Source: Argyresthia goedartella (lineage: Eukaryota; Arthropoda; Insecta; Lepidoptera; Argyresthiidae). From it: a stretch of 64,000 nucleotides of DNA. The stretch spans positions 518,501 to 582,500 of the forward strand of contig OX463827.1 of NCBI GenBank assembly GCA_949825045.1. Reading direction: 5' to 3'. Of the stretch, positions 42,708 through 54,151 are shown piece by piece. The notes beneath the pieces were generated by a model, which did not search any database, had not been told where the DNA came from, and saw only the letters and a list, made by a program, of their open reading frames with translations. Numbering within the stretch: the stretch's first letter is position 1; each line of letters begins with the position of its first letter. A program made the position numbers and the translations under genes.

Positions 42708-45099
42708 ATGTCATCGGATGTTCGTCTGAGGAGTGGGAGTGGTGGTTCAAACCGGCGTGCTTTTTATAAATACGTCGAATCCAAGGTTCACGATGGCAAC
42801 GTTGGCGGTGCGGTGCGGATCCTCCTCTCTGACTGCTCAATGGCAGATGACAGTGCGGAGACTTTGCATTCACTACATCGCAAGCACCCGCCGCCGTCGC
42901 GCGATCTCCACTTCCCTCCGGAACCAGTCCTCTCAAGTGAGTCATCGGTGGTTGAAGCGGCTGATGTATTGGACGCTATTATGTCATTCAATAGCGGGTC
43001 CGCAGCCGGCCTGGATAGTATCCACCCCGGTGTTATTAAGGAGTTAACTTCTGCTGCGGCTGGAGATAATGGGGCAACCCTTTTACGATCGCTAGTTCAC
43101 CTAGCAAATTTTATGCTGAAGGGTTTGGTCAACCTCCCTGGGTTTGCCCGTTCCTCTTCCCTGTGTGCTCTACGTAAGAAGGACGGGGGTATCCGTCCTA
43201 TAGCAGTGGGGAGCGTCCTCCGTTGCTTGGTGGCTAAACTCGGTTGTAGAGCAGTTAGTGGCGTTGCATCCTCCATTCTTCAGCTGCAGCAGTTGGGGTT
43301 CGGAGTTCCCTTGGGTTGCGAGGCCGCAATTCACGCCACCCGGTCATTTTCGTTCGACCGGGAAAACTCTGACATCATTGTGAAGGTTGACCTACAGAAC
43401 GCTTTCAATAAGGTTGAGCGTGACGTCATGTTGTGTAAGGTCAACGAATTGGTTCCGACCCTATATCCGTTTCTCCACCAATGTTACTCGGCTGTAAGTA
43501 ACTTGTTTTTTGGCCAAAACCTTGTGGAGTCTCGGGTGGGCGCGCAACAGAGTTACCCCTTAGGGCCACTATTGTTTAGCTTAGCGATCCACGACGTTGT
43601 AAAATCAGTAAACACCCCATTGAATATTTGGTACCTTGATGATATCACCATCGGGGGACCTCCCGAGGTGGTCGTGGATGCGTTGAAGGCTATTATCAGT
43701 AGTCTGGGGGAATTGGGCCTTCACCTCAACTCAGAAAAATGCGAGCTATTCGCTTGCTCTGGGAATCTGGCCCAAGATTCCAGAGCAGAGTTGGATCTTT
43801 TGATGCCAGGGGTGTAGGTCCTAACTAAAACAAGTTTTACTTTATTGGGCGCGTCCATTTTTCCGGAAGGTGTACCGGGGGTTTTAGGGGATAAGTTAAA
43901 GTCCTTGGCTGGGGCAATACCACACTTTAAGGAGCTTTCCGCTCATGTGGCTCTAACAATTCTACGGAGTTGTCTGTCCCCACCAAGGCTAACATACACT
44001 TTGCGAACCGCTCCGGTTTGGTTGTGTAGGAGGGAGGCAGATTCATATGATAACGAGTTAATGAGTCTGTTGGAGATGATTTTAAACATGAAAATGTCTC
44101 CCTCCCAATGGGATCAAGCGGCCCTTCCAATACGGTTTGGTGGTCTCGGCGTTCGTCGCCTACAGGACACGGAGCTCCCAGCTTTCTTGACTTCTTCGCA
44201 TAGGGTGCTTGAACTAGTCACTCGCATTTTAACGTTTAACGGTGATGGTTTTGGCATTCCTTTTACGGAAGAGGCTCTTCAGCGGTGGCGGGCCCGTTGT
44301 CCAAGGGGAGATGTTCCGGAGAAGCCCGGCGTGCAGCGCCCCTGGGATGAGGAGCTGTGCAAGCTGTCCCTTGACGGGCTGTTAGCGCAGAGCTCGGGAG
44401 CGGAACTTGCTCGTCTGCGAGCAGTCTCCTAGCCGGAGTCAGGTGCTTGGCTGCATGCATTGCCGTCTCCGCATTTAGGAACCCTTCTGGACGACAACTC
44501 CCTGCGTGTAGCCGTGGCACTTCGTCTGGGTTGCGATATCTGTGAACCTCACCACTGTGTTAGCGTTGCATCGGTAGATTCGCGGGGACGTCATGAGCTA
44601 CCCTGTGCTAGAAGTGCAGGGAGACTCTCTCGCCACCACTCGATCAAGGACATCGTCCGGAGGGCTCTCGTCTCTGCTGACATTCCATCAGTTTTTGAAC
44701 CACCGGGTTTGAGTCGCAGCGACGGGAAGCGTCCGGAAGGTCTCACCTTGATACCGTTAGAGAGAGGTCGTTGCCTTTTGTGGGATGCTACTTGTGTGTA
44801 CAAGTTCGCGGCATCCCACATTAGCTCCACCTGGGGCTGCAGCGGAGTCGGCGGCGCGGCATAAATGCCTAAAATACGCGCAGTTGATGAGTAGCTACCT
44901 GTTTATTCCCTTGGAATTCGAGACCACGGGTATTTGGGGTGCTCAGGGCAGGACGTTTGTCAAGGACATTGGACGACGCCTGAGGGACCGAGGTTTTGAC
45001 AATCGTTCCGGAGCGTTCCTGATCCAAAGGATCTCACTCGCCGTGCAGCGCGGTAATGCTGCCAGTGTGATGGGTACCTTTGGGTCGGGCATGTCCTAG
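42708..45099 (+). pseudogene. LINE-F reverse transcriptase and restriction-like endonuclease (broken)
   Basis: The frame 42708-43817 holds GSAAGLDSIHPGVIKEL, GGIRPIAVGSVLRCLVAK, VKVDLQNAFN, YPLGPLLFSLA and the catalytic YLDD (43632-43643). It stops with TAG at 43815-43817. It resumes in the same frame as LLGASIFPEGVPG, has another TAG at 44430-44432, and continues with the cluster CDICEPHHC and ELPC, then [20 protein letters not shown] and WDAT. The latter fits a PD-(D/E)XK-type endonuclease with RPD changed to RPE. Near 44850 the frame shifts, and the family tail RISLAVQRGNAASVMGTF ends at 45099. Expected function in an intact relative: site-directed target-primed reverse transcription. Confidence 0.7.
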
Positions 45100-45194
45100 G
45101 GCGGTTTATTTGTTTAGTATTTTGTTTTTTATTGTATTCAGTTTATTTTTTATTTGGTAATTTTAAATTCTTTGCTTATTTTAGTTAACAAAAA

Positions 45195-45478
45195 GTTATT
45201 GGCGGCTACTTTCACACTCCATGCACGTAACCAGGTGAATTCATAAGTTTTTATGTGATATTGAAAGAATTGTTGTATGGGAGTCCCATATTTTTTTTTC
45301 TATTTTATAGTATTTTTTGTTACAGCGGCAACATAAATACATCATTTGTAAAAAAAAAATGTCTAACTATCATGGTTCATGATCATTAGATACAGCCGAC
45401 GGACGGGCCGATGGACGAACGGACTGCGGAGGCTTAGTTATAGGGTCCCGTTTGGCACCCTTCGGGTACGGAACCCTT
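45195..45478 (-). repeat. GGTTCCGTACC-type repeat (minus, near full)
   Basis: On plus it starts ACTTTCACACTCCATG, passes GTTACAGCGGCAACATAAAT, GATACAGCCGACGGAC and CGTTTGGCACCC and ends TTCGGGTACGGAACCCT. It is the reverse complement of 7399-7700 with the end part missing and the GTCC array decayed. Confidence 0.7.
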
Positions 45479-45599
45479 CAAAATATTTTATCTACTTCTG
45501 GGAATACTACTCGTCATTGTTTGTGTGATCACAAATAGGTCTATTATAGAATTTAAAAAAGGTATTTGAGCATGCAGTCCTCTTAATGGTGAAGATAGA

Positions 45600-45745
45600 G
45601 ATTGTCAAAACCGTTAGTTGATAAACTAACGGTTTTTTCCTCGTTAGTTGGTCAACTATCGACAGATAGTAAACTGTAGCGTACTATATGACGCGTTTGT
45701 TGATAAGCTAACGGTTAAAACCGTTAAATAGTAAACTGGTTTAAA
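45600..45745 (+). repeat. Dispersed GTTAGTT-type palindromic repeat (copy 2)
   Basis: It contains the perfect hairpin AAAACCGTTAGTT (45607-45619) with AACTAACGGTTTT (45624-45636). TCGTTAGTTGGTCAACTATCG, GTAAACTGTAGC, ATATGACGCGTT, and GTAAACTGGT follow. The order of motifs is that of 21655-21810. Confidence 0.55.
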
Positions 45746-45747
45746 CT

Positions 45748-46177
45748 TTAATAGACCCCGACCGCCAGCAAAACTTTCGTATGTTCTTGACGACTGCTGA
45801 AAGAAGGAGAAATAAAATAGCTGTTATATCTATCAGGTGTGAGAATAGTTAACTCCGAGACTAGAAGTTTCTTGAACATTGAAAACCACGGCTGTGTAGG
45901 CCACAAGGGGACCACCATAATACCGGTGGCGTGGTCAGAAATAATCTTTCTCAAAGTTTTAATATAATCAAAAAAGGATGGAATGCGTAGAAGAAATAAT
46001 GTGAACATGTGACGGTAAAGGCATTTACGGCTATGGCGTCTGGGTCTTGAGTCCAAGATATGACAGTTCACATTTTTAATTAGTTTCTGGTGAAGAAATA
46101 TATATCCGGAGCTTCCAGTTTTGTGACAATTTGTTGGAACCCTGCTTCGGATAATTGCCATTCGATGTCAGGATGTA
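45748..46177 (-). pseudogene. DIRS-like element fragment, downstream of RNase H (left of Tc1 copy 2)
   Basis: On minus the frame reads HPDIEWQLSEAGFQQI, then APDIYFF, and after a frameshift CHILDSRPRRHS, KTLRKIISDHATGIMVVPLW and TQPWFSMFKKLLVSE. I know the EW-L---FQ-I and VVP-WP-QPW-P-F blocks from DIRS-type retrotransposons, where they lie at the RNase H and beyond. The upstream half (VSSNSLADKESRK) is on the far side of the Tc1 insertion at 49055-49110. The fragment lacks RT and tyrosine recombinase. Confidence 0.6.
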
Positions 46178-46355
46178 CAGTCTGCAACAGAGACATATGA
46201 CCCCCCATAAAAGTGCTACAAAAGCGCCCTCTCTCGTGGTTAAATCCTTCATGACCTTCATTACCATCAATGCCATCTATTCGATATTCGATAAACCACC
46301 AGGTCAGGCACCACAGGGTCGAAGCGTAGGATACGCTTATTTCGTCACAAATCAT

Positions 46356-46427
46356 GAGTGTTACGTGGCGCAAATAGCTACATGTCAAGATAAGTTAGAG
46401 GTAGCATGTTCGAATCCACAAAGGCTC
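46356..46427 (+). other. tRNA-like module, subterminal in Tc1 copy 2 (3' side)
   Basis: It is the counterpart of 29518-29589. Box A-like TGGCGCAAATAGC and box B TGTTCGAATCC are both retained without change. Confidence 0.45.
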
Positions 46428-47047
46428 AGTTTTTGCTAAGCAAAATATTGGTAATGTTGGTGTAATAATTTTGGAATATAATATGGTGATTCATAGAAAC
46501 GATGGGTTGTTATATTGTTAGATAACTTACCTAGCTTATTTTATAACTTATTGTTATTATAAATAAAATAAAAATGATTTTGAAAGTTATTTATTTAATT
46601 TCAATTTTTCAACAAAGAAATGTGTATCTTAGACAAACATTTAAACTCAAACTATGATTAATCTTCCGTAGAGGGAATTATCATGCTACTATGTAAGTAT
46701 ATTTGTAACAATTTACATCTCTCAACTTTCATAATCGTAGCATGATATTTAAATAACACGTAGGGTCAAATAGTGCTACCTGGATAGCAATTTATAGAAA
46801 CTTTGCTTCGATATCAATATTTAAGACTTTTTCAACAAAGAAACGAAATAAAGATATAAACTCAAACTATGATAAATCTTCCGTAGGGAGAATCAACATG
46901 CTACTAAGTCTAAGTAACAATTTACATCTCTCAACTTTCTTTATCATAGCATGATATTTAAATAGCATATAGGGTCGAATAGTGCTATACCTGGATAGCA
47001 ATTTATTGAAACATTGCTTCGATATAAGTAGTGGCAGCAAATTATTT

Positions 47048-48568
47048 TTAATATCGGAGAGGGTGCCCCTCATTTTGAAGCACTTGTTCAAGCCTGGACT
47101 TCATTCCTGTAACCATGTTGGAACACATATTACTAAGGCGGAAAAGGTCCCAAGATCTCATCACCTCTTGGTCTAAATAACTTTTTGTTCTAACATCACT
47201 CGTATCCCAGTTAAGAACCATTTGACCCCACAAGTTTTCAATTAAGTTCAAATCTGGGCTTTTAGATGGCCACTCAATGACAGTTATATCATTACGAGCG
47301 GCAAACCACTCTCTAACCAAACACGAACGGTGCACGGAACAATTATCTTGTATAAAGTATATTTGCCCCTCTGGATACACGTTGCGCACTGTTGGAATCA
47401 TCACATCTTGTAAAATTTCCAAGTATTTATCTTTGTTCATTCGGCCGCCGAATTCGATCAACTCCCCTGGGCCCATGGAGGACATCCAACCCCAATAGCC
47501 TGCAAAACAATAATTTGGTTAAATAACAAATAATCCACACTGCGTAATACAATTTAAAATAATAATATTTCTAATCCCGGCTGGGCACGAAGACAAAAGG
47601 TGTTAGAAGTTGCATGTTTCTGATGTTGCCGTGTTTGGTTCTATGACACAGGCTATTTAACCTCTCAAGATACGTCCTATAAAAATATAAGCAAAAATAC
47701 ATCGCGATTTTCAACTTAACGCCATAGACTTATAGAGTTCCAATCCTATGAAAATTTCGGCCGACCGGATATCGCGACGACGACGGGACGTGAAAGGTTA
47801 AGTGTGGGGCCAGAAGTAAAAGCAATGTATGTGCCTGTCTGTATGATGTTAATGTTGTTTATAAACACAACATATAACATATATGTTTATAAATATTCTT
47901 ACCTAAAGTTATTCTGCCACTTGTTCTCAAAGGCAAAATATTTTGATGGTTATAACGCTCGCCAGCTCTTCTCCATAATATTTTTCTGCCATCATCATCG
48001 GACTTAAAACTTTTTTTGTCGGTAAAAATTACGATTTCGTTCTCCCAATCAAAGTTTAGATATTCAGATGCGAATCTCATTCTTGCTTGGCGATGGGCTT
48101 CGGTTAATTTAATTTTTTTGGCCGGCTTGTAGTTATGGATACCCCCTGCATGTAAATGTCTCCTTACTGTTTGCAGTGAAATATTATAATCTATGGCAGT
48201 TGATCGTGTTGTCTTAAATGGGTCTTCTGTGTGGAGATTAACGATTTCACGATGTCGGTTTGATGCATCTGTGTAGGTCATTGCTTGCGGGCCGGGGCGG
48301 TTACGCTTTACGTCACCACTATCTTGGTATCTCCGAATCCAAAGACGAACCGTGTTTCTCTGTAAGAGAATATAGGCATCTTATATTAGTAATTTTAACA
48401 CTAAACCTATGTTACACGAAACAAAAAATTGTTACAAATTAGTATAATATATAATTATTTTTTACTTACCGCGATACCTAATTCTCTAGATATACTTTTA
48501 ATACTGTGGTTGTCTTCCCAATACACTATTATTTTGGCTTTAACAAAATCATTTAAAAAATGAGACAT
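47048..48568 (-). CDS. Tc1-like transposase (three exons), copy 2
   Basis: On minus the exons are 48568-48470, 48359-47903 and 47499-47048, giving the same 335-residue plan as copy 1. The splice sites GTAAG/TTACAG and GTAAG/TTGCAG are kept. The helix-turn-helix and the D, D and E positions are retained. Changes against copy 1 include T6 or so to N in exon 1 (AACT to AAAT) and E to K directly after the first catalytic Asp (IFTDKKSF). The K replaces an acidic residue in a conserved block, so activity could be reduced. No stop or frameshift is visible. Confidence 0.87.
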
Positions 48569-48775
48569 GATGACTAGTCCAAACTTTCAAAATCACAAGA
48601 TCCGCAGTAACTTATGTGATATTGTGACACGAACTGAACGTATTCTTGTTCTGTGGTTATAATTCTGATATCCTACCTTCAATTTATTTGTAAATGCATT
48701 GCGTGCGGTTGACGATGAAGTTAGAGCGCTGCGTCATAGAAGTAGAACATATGATATTAATTTTCGCCATGATAT

Positions 48776-48853
48776 ACAGATCGTTGGTTAGTGCAATGGG
48801 ACGAGCGCTTGCTTCATAAATCGAAGGGCCATGGTTCGAACCCCGCTCTGTAA
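48776..48853 (+). other. tRNA-like module, subterminal in Tc1 copy 2 (5' side)
   Basis: It matches 27092-27169 in full: six-base TACAGA/TCTGTA closure, TCGT/ACGA stem, box A-like loop and box B GGTTCGAACCC. It lies antisense to the transposase as in copy 1. Confidence 0.55.
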
Positions 48854-49053
48854 AGCAATTGTTTTTGTTTCTTCCTGGTTATTATTGATGTAGCCGGTTT
48901 CCTTCAATTTGAAATAGAAATACAAAATCTGCGGATGCACACTTTCCAGAAACAAGTTTAGGTGCCAAGAATCGTGGTAGGTGGCGCTTCTCAGCAGTTT
49001 GAATGGAATTACGTTTTAAAAGTTGGGGGGTCAGATGTCTCTGTTGCAGACTG

Positions 49054-49115
49054 TACTTTCCGAGATTCTTTGTCGGCAAGACTATTGGAGCTCACGTAAG
49101 ATGCGAGAACAAATA
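49054..49115 (-). pseudogene. DIRS-like element fragment, RNase H (right of Tc1 copy 2)
   Basis: On minus LASYVSSNSLADKESRKV is read up to the TA; it continues as HPDIEWQL at 46175. The LADKESR block is the end of a DIRS-type RNase H. The fragment dies out near 49115. Confidence 0.6.
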
Positions 49116-49319
49116 ATTACTTAGATTTGCACCACTGCCATACCTACTTAGTTCTTTTAGTGAGGTGTGGGAATTGGATACCCCCCATCCGGTTCATACG
49201 AGATAGCGCAGTGGTATTATCCACTCTTAATAACACTTTGCAGTTTGATAAGTTCTTCGTAAATACCTTTGCATAGTAGGAAGGCTGCCAGTATTTCCAG
49301 GTAATTAAATTGAAATAAA
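49116..49319. other. Spacer between the DIRS-like fragment and the CACTA-like unit
   Basis: About 200 bp. The left end of the CACTA-like element should lie here or slightly downstream, but I found no convincing CACTA-type inverted terminus. Confidence 0.35.
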
Positions 49320-49406
49320 ATGATGTTTATTTGCTTGAAATGTAGTACAATATATGGTGGTAAATGTAAAAAATGTAAAAATGCTCAGCACATTTCACCT
49401 GTCCAG
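49320..49406 (+). other. Possible first exon of the CACTA-like transposase
   Basis: ATG ATG opens 29 codons reading FICLKCSTIYGGKCKKCK, with a C-x2-C...C-x2-C zinc-binding pattern, and ends at CAG|GTATGC, a good donor. A further short candidate exon (49942-49989) lies between TTTACAG and GTATGC. These exons are guesses from splice signals and composition; the link to the main exons is not proven. Confidence 0.35.
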
Positions 49407-50356
49407 GTATGCATTTTTTTTTACCTAAATCTAAAATATGTCATTTCAAGTCTATTTACATTATATTAATATGTATTTCCTTAGATATCAATAATTTTAA
49501 GATTAAGGTATTCATCTACATTATAGAAACATTCGTTCAAGAGCCATCTTTGTAGTGTGGACTTAAATAGTGTCAATGGCAATGTTTTAATTGACTGTGG
49601 GACCTTATTGTATATTTTTATTAACATTCTGTAACAACTTCTATTGCAAAATTTGGTCCTGCATAGTGGTGTTACAATTTTATCTGGATATCTTGTGTTA
49701 AATGTGTATTCATCCTTGTTTTTTTTTGAAAATATTTGATATTGATATAAAATATTGATATGTACGTTCTTGCTCTGACCATCAATAAAACATAAAAATT
49801 ACAATAAAACATCATGTGTGTATTTTTTTTCGAATTTTTTGTTTATTCATAAATGTAGTGTTGACTGATTCGTTTATAATCACTAAATTTTGAAATAATT
49901 AATGTTTAGAACTATGAAAATGTATTTAAATTTGTTTACAGTTGACGTTGTTCAATCTGTTCCTTGTGGGTCAGCTGTGGGAATGCATGGTATGCTTTTT
50001 TCATAACGTATAACCTACCTTCCAACATTAAGTTTCAAATATATAAGGTGTATTTTTATTCCCGTGAAGATCATAGGTACTTATTAAAATAATATTTTTT
50101 TCCTTGGAAATATGGGCATGTAAAAAAAATATTGAAATTCCTACTTAATGCGATCACAGATTGGTGGCAAGGCCAATTTTTTTTTATATTTTGACCCATG
50201 GTTGTTGGAAAAAAATATGTGTTTTGATTTCGTACATTGACAGATCGTGCATTTTCAGCGCGTGCAGTTTCTTAATATTTGTAAAGTTAATTTGTTTTGG
50301 TATTTTATTTATCAAAATTATCTTTAAAAATTTAATATAGAGTGTTTGATTTTCAG

Positions 50357-52258
50357 ATGACTATAGTAGTGATCATTCAGAGCTTACAAGTACAAAAGAA
50401 TCAACTACTGAATCTTCTGATACAGATGAAGACAAAGACGATACGTTTCGAGAGGATTTGAAAAAATGGGCTCTTGACTTTAATATTTCTCATCATGCCC
50501 TCAAAAGTTTAAGCGGAATTGTGAACAAAATACTTCCTAACATTGTTCCTAACGATCCTAGAACTCTTCTTAGAACAAATGACATCAAATTATCATTTTT
50601 CTCAGTAGGAACTGGTAAACATTGGCATAATGGCTTAATGTTGCAACTAAAAGAAACATAAGAACGTATTGATGACGTTCCAAATACAATTTCATTGATT
50701 TTTAACATAGATGGCCTTCCTCTTTATAAAAGCTCACGACATCAAGTATGGCCTATTCTTTGTCAAATTTATGAAAAAAGACATCTTTCGCCAATTGTTG
50801 TTGGTATATATGAAGGAACAGGAAAACCCACCGACCTAGAACCTTACTTATCACATCTTGTGACGGAGTTGAAGATTCTTCTTCAAAATCCTATGGAAAT
50901 TAATACAAAGGAAGGCCTTAAAAAATCTGCACTTTTCAAATTAAAGCTTTCATTTGCGATTCTCCAGCTCGAGCTTTAATCAAAGGTAAGCAGCTCATGT
51001 GAAATAAGTTTAATGCGACATTCATTTAAATTGTTATTTTGCAATATTTTCTTTTGTTTCAGGAGTGTGCAACTTTAATGGGAAGCACGGGTGTTTAAAA
51101 TGTACAGTAGTTGGAGAGTACTCGCAAACATCCCACACTGTTGTTTTTTCTAAAATTGATTGTTCAAAACGAAATGATGCTGATTTTAGATTAAAAAAAT
51201 ATGGCAATCATCATAAGTATGATTCTCCTCTACTGCAGCTGGAATCAATGGATATGGTTGAAGATATACCTGTCGGTGATTCTTTACATTTAATAGACTT
51301 AGGTATAACAAAACGGCTGCTGATTGGTTGGCGATATGGTAATTTTGGGAACAAAAACTTAACAAAATTGTGCTCAAGAGATATATGTAAAATATCTGAA
51401 TTCTTGCTTTCTTGCAAATTGCCGACAGAAATTCATAGGTCGATTAGATCTTTGGAAGTCCTGGCATATTGGAAAGCTTCTGAATTCCACACATTTCTAA
51501 TGTACCTTAGCATCATTATTCTCAAGGATGTGTTGTGTTCAGAAGTATACTACCACTTTTTAACTTTATTTTGCGCAGTTACCGTATGTTCTAATGAAAA
51601 ACATTTTAGATACCTTAGACTTGCAGAAGAAATGTTAAAGTACTTCATTACAGCATACGCGAAGATTTATGGAAATGGATGTTTGACTAGTAATGTACAT
51701 AATCTTTGTCATTTGATAGACGAAGTAAAAAGATTTGGTATTTTGCAAAACTTTAACGCTTACCCGTTTGAAAATAAACTTTTCAGCATTAAAAAAATGG
51801 TAAGACAAGGAAACAAACCTTTAAGCCAAATTGCAAAAAGGCTATCAGAGCTAAGACATTTAGAATTACAAAACTGTAAACACCAAAATACACAATATCC
51901 TTTTTATAGTACTAAAAGAAATAAGAACGGTGTTGTGTCAATTATACATTTAAAAAAAATTATATTGTCAACTGAAAGTCATAATAAATGGTTTGTAAGC
52001 ACAGACAATAAAGTCATTGAAATTATATCTATCAATAATGATGATGGAAATATACAGATCCATGGGAAAACCTTGGAGAATTATACTGATGCATTTGAAG
52101 CTCCAATGAAATCTTCATTACTTGATATTTATATGTGTGATGTGAATAACACCATTAAGTCGGAGTCTACATATCTCATAGAGAATATTAAATGTAAAAT
52201 TGTTGGCATTCATTATAATGAGCGTGTATATTTTGTACCTCTTATCCATACTTTGTGA
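50357..52258 (+). pseudogene. CACTA/EnSpm-like (tnp2-type) transposase
   Basis: The first main exon (50357-50985, after TTTCAG) starts with an acidic Ser/Asp-rich stretch, then DLKKWALDFNISHHALKSL, FNIDGLPLYKSS and ICDSPARALIKG. The intron 50986-51062 has GTAAG and TTTCAG. The second exon (51063-52258) is open for almost 400 codons with GCLKCTVVGEY, DSLHLIDLGITKRLL, EFLLSCKLP, YWKASEFHTFL, NVHNLCHLIDEV and AYPFENKLFSIKK. These blocks fit insect CACTA-type transposases with the tnp2 fold. Two lesions are visible: TAA at 50659-50661, and a missing A near 50938 in the AAATTAAAG stretch. An AATAAA follows at 52272. It might instead be a decayed domesticated gene. Confidence 0.62.
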
Positions 52259-53441
52259 AGGATATTTTTTAAATAAAACAAATGTATGTACTTGAGTAGA
52301 TTTTTTTATTAACATGCAAAATCATCAAGATAAAATTATATGCATACTGACACAGTAACTTGGCTATGAAATTGCATTAAAAATAGAATTAACAAAAACC
52401 ACTGTCTTTGATAATTATATTTTTATTGCAATTACATTTCCCTACCCATTCCCAAGTGCCCTACCTAGTTATAAAATAATTTTGTACTACCTATTCAGTC
52501 ATGAATCATTAGTTTGGGTCTTTATAATCACAAACCTAACAAAAAGTATGAATTACTTTTATATATAATATGTATGTAACTTCTTAGTAACGTCTTAAAT
52601 TATATTTTCAGGTATTTAAAATCACAGAGGTAATTACTTGTAATAGAAGCATAAATTATGATTGTACAATTATAAATTTGTTGTACCCTAAAACTAATAA
52701 TTAGTAATACAATTATGATTTTCTACCTTATACAAGAAAAGGTTATCTGAGTTAGACTCAAACAAGTTGAACAAAAAACAAATAATATCTTTCTCAAAAT
52801 CAAATTATTTAAACAAACAGAACATACTTAAACAAGATGTTTGTACAACTATTCAGTCTTAAATAATTTGTTTAAAATTACAATAACAAAAAATATTCAC
52901 TACTTTCGTGCATAAGTATCTAAGTCTTTAATTATATTTTAAAGAATTCAAAATCACATATCAAGAGTATTAATCATTGAACATAGTACCAACTTATCTT
53001 TTAAAAATACGTGGTTATTTTTAGTCAGTGCTCAAATTTTAATTATTTCGTTATATGGCTATCCCCAAGAAACTTTTTAATCTACCTTACAAACATAAAA
53101 TACAATTGTTAGTATGAAATGGGACGTGGAACATAAACAATAAATCAAAAATAACCTCGTATTTTTTTCAAACATCAATAAAAAAATAATCTAACTACAA
53201 ATCTGTAGGATGTTTTGCAGCCGTTGCTGGCAATTAAAATATATAAATTTTCTTTAAATCCACTCGCGTATTAATACCAAAAAACTCTCTGAGTTCAGTA
53301 AATCAAGTTAAACTAAAATCAAATAAATCTGTCTAAAAATGTAACAATCAAGGAATAATATGAAGTAAATTAAAACTATTTGACAAACTGTTCACTTTAA
53401 ACTATAATATAAGTATAGGTAGTGTTATCAGTCGCAGTGTG
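52259..53441. other. AT-rich spacer between convergent genes
   Basis: About 1.2 kb, very AT-rich, without coding frames. It lies between the 3' ends of the CACTA-like transposase (plus) and the DUF4806-like gene (minus), as expected for the middle of a two-gene element. Confidence 0.5.
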
Positions 53442-53605
53442 CTAGTCACCAATAGCAGCTGCTAATGTAGTTATTGCTGGCACTGCTGAAGAACTTGGCT
53501 GAACAGTGCTGCTTGTATTGTTGTTGGTGGTAATACTACTTTCATTATCTGCTGATGGTGCTGCTGGCTGGATTGAAGAAGTTATCGAAAAACCATTATT
53601 GTTAG
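53442..53605 (-). pseudogene. DUF4806-like gene, C-terminal tail beyond the BEL-2 insertion
   Basis: On minus NTNNNGFSITSSIQPAAPS and further Asn/Ser/Thr/Pro-rich codons run to a TGA at 53442. The frame joins that of 59036-59280 when BEL-2 and one copy of the GTTAG target duplication are removed (KT before, NTNNNG after). The tail is a low-complexity extension of the protein and has no fold that I recognise. Confidence 0.55.
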
Positions 53606-54149
53606 TGTTCGATTCCAAATCGATATTCGATCGATGGTTTCGGAACGGCCATTTTGAATTTGACGTTGCTGCCAACCTTGCAGTTTTTTTACAACTGACA
53701 GACAAAAGCCCTCGCAATGTGACGCGTATTGATTAGGGCATTGAAATTAAATCGCAGTCCATCTGGAATGTATTCGGGTTCCCCTCAGAATTGTCTATAT
53801 AGCTGAGTGTTTTGTGGTTCCCCGAACCAGATAAAGTTCGCATTTACGTGGCCGATTGGTTTTTTCCCACGTAACATAACCTGTGTTGGAACACTGTGCT
53901 CGTCGAAGCTGGCCTGCCAGCCATACCTGGTTGGCTGAAGAACCTGTCTACCAAGAAGAGCCTAGGGTGCACCCAGGCCTTGCAGAGAGACAGGAGTTTG
54001 ACGGGAACGAAGCACAGACCAGGTCAGATAGATTCATAAGTATTAGCTCGGTGAATCGCCGACGTTCAAACTTCTTGGCATCTGATCGCTACGCTACCTC
54101 GTAGCTGATGGGCCCCTGCGAGGTCATTGGGTGCCGAGAAGCCTGAACA
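53606..54149 (+). repeat. BEL-2 5' LTR
   Basis: It starts TGTTCGATTCC and ends GCCTGAACA. It is 544 bp, against 543 bp for the 3' LTR; the extra base is in GTAGCTGATGGG. It is the promoter of the element. A TATATAG occurs at about 53793. Confidence 0.9.
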
Positions 54150-54151
54150 AT

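Larger units (their letters stand above)
42301..45180 (+). mobile_element. LINE-F, R2-group-like retrotransposon (decayed)
   Basis: The order is an N-terminal C2H2-like finger, a reverse transcriptase with a YLDD box, and a C-terminal Cys/His cluster followed by a restriction-like endonuclease motif. This single-ORF layout separates it from the other LINEs in the window, which have apurinic-type endonucleases. The 3' end is near 45180, where the GGTTCCGTACC-type repeat begins. At least two stops and several frameshifts break the coding. GC content is higher than in the surroundings. Confidence 0.65.
46178..49053 (-). mobile_element. Tc1-like DNA transposon, copy 2 (inverted)
   Basis: The 2876-bp element is flanked by TA at 46176-46177 and 49054-49055 and has the same ends as copy 1. 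Each position p of copy 1 corresponds to 75945 minus p here without net indels. Differences seen include the codon after the first catalytic Asp (GAA to AAA) and C to A within the intron TTCGAAAT stretch. The insertion splits a DIRS-like RNase H at a TA, and the DIRS reading frame continues exactly when the transposon and one TA are removed. Confidence 0.9.

Noticed and set aside
45748..46161. Independent small host gene (137 codons, minus)
   Set aside because: Its VVPLW and TQPWFSMFKKL blocks and its continuation across the Tc1 insertion identify it as a DIRS-like remnant.
51186..51417. Minus-strand frames inside the CACTA-like transposase
   Set aside because: Shadows of the plus-strand exon with its conserved blocks.
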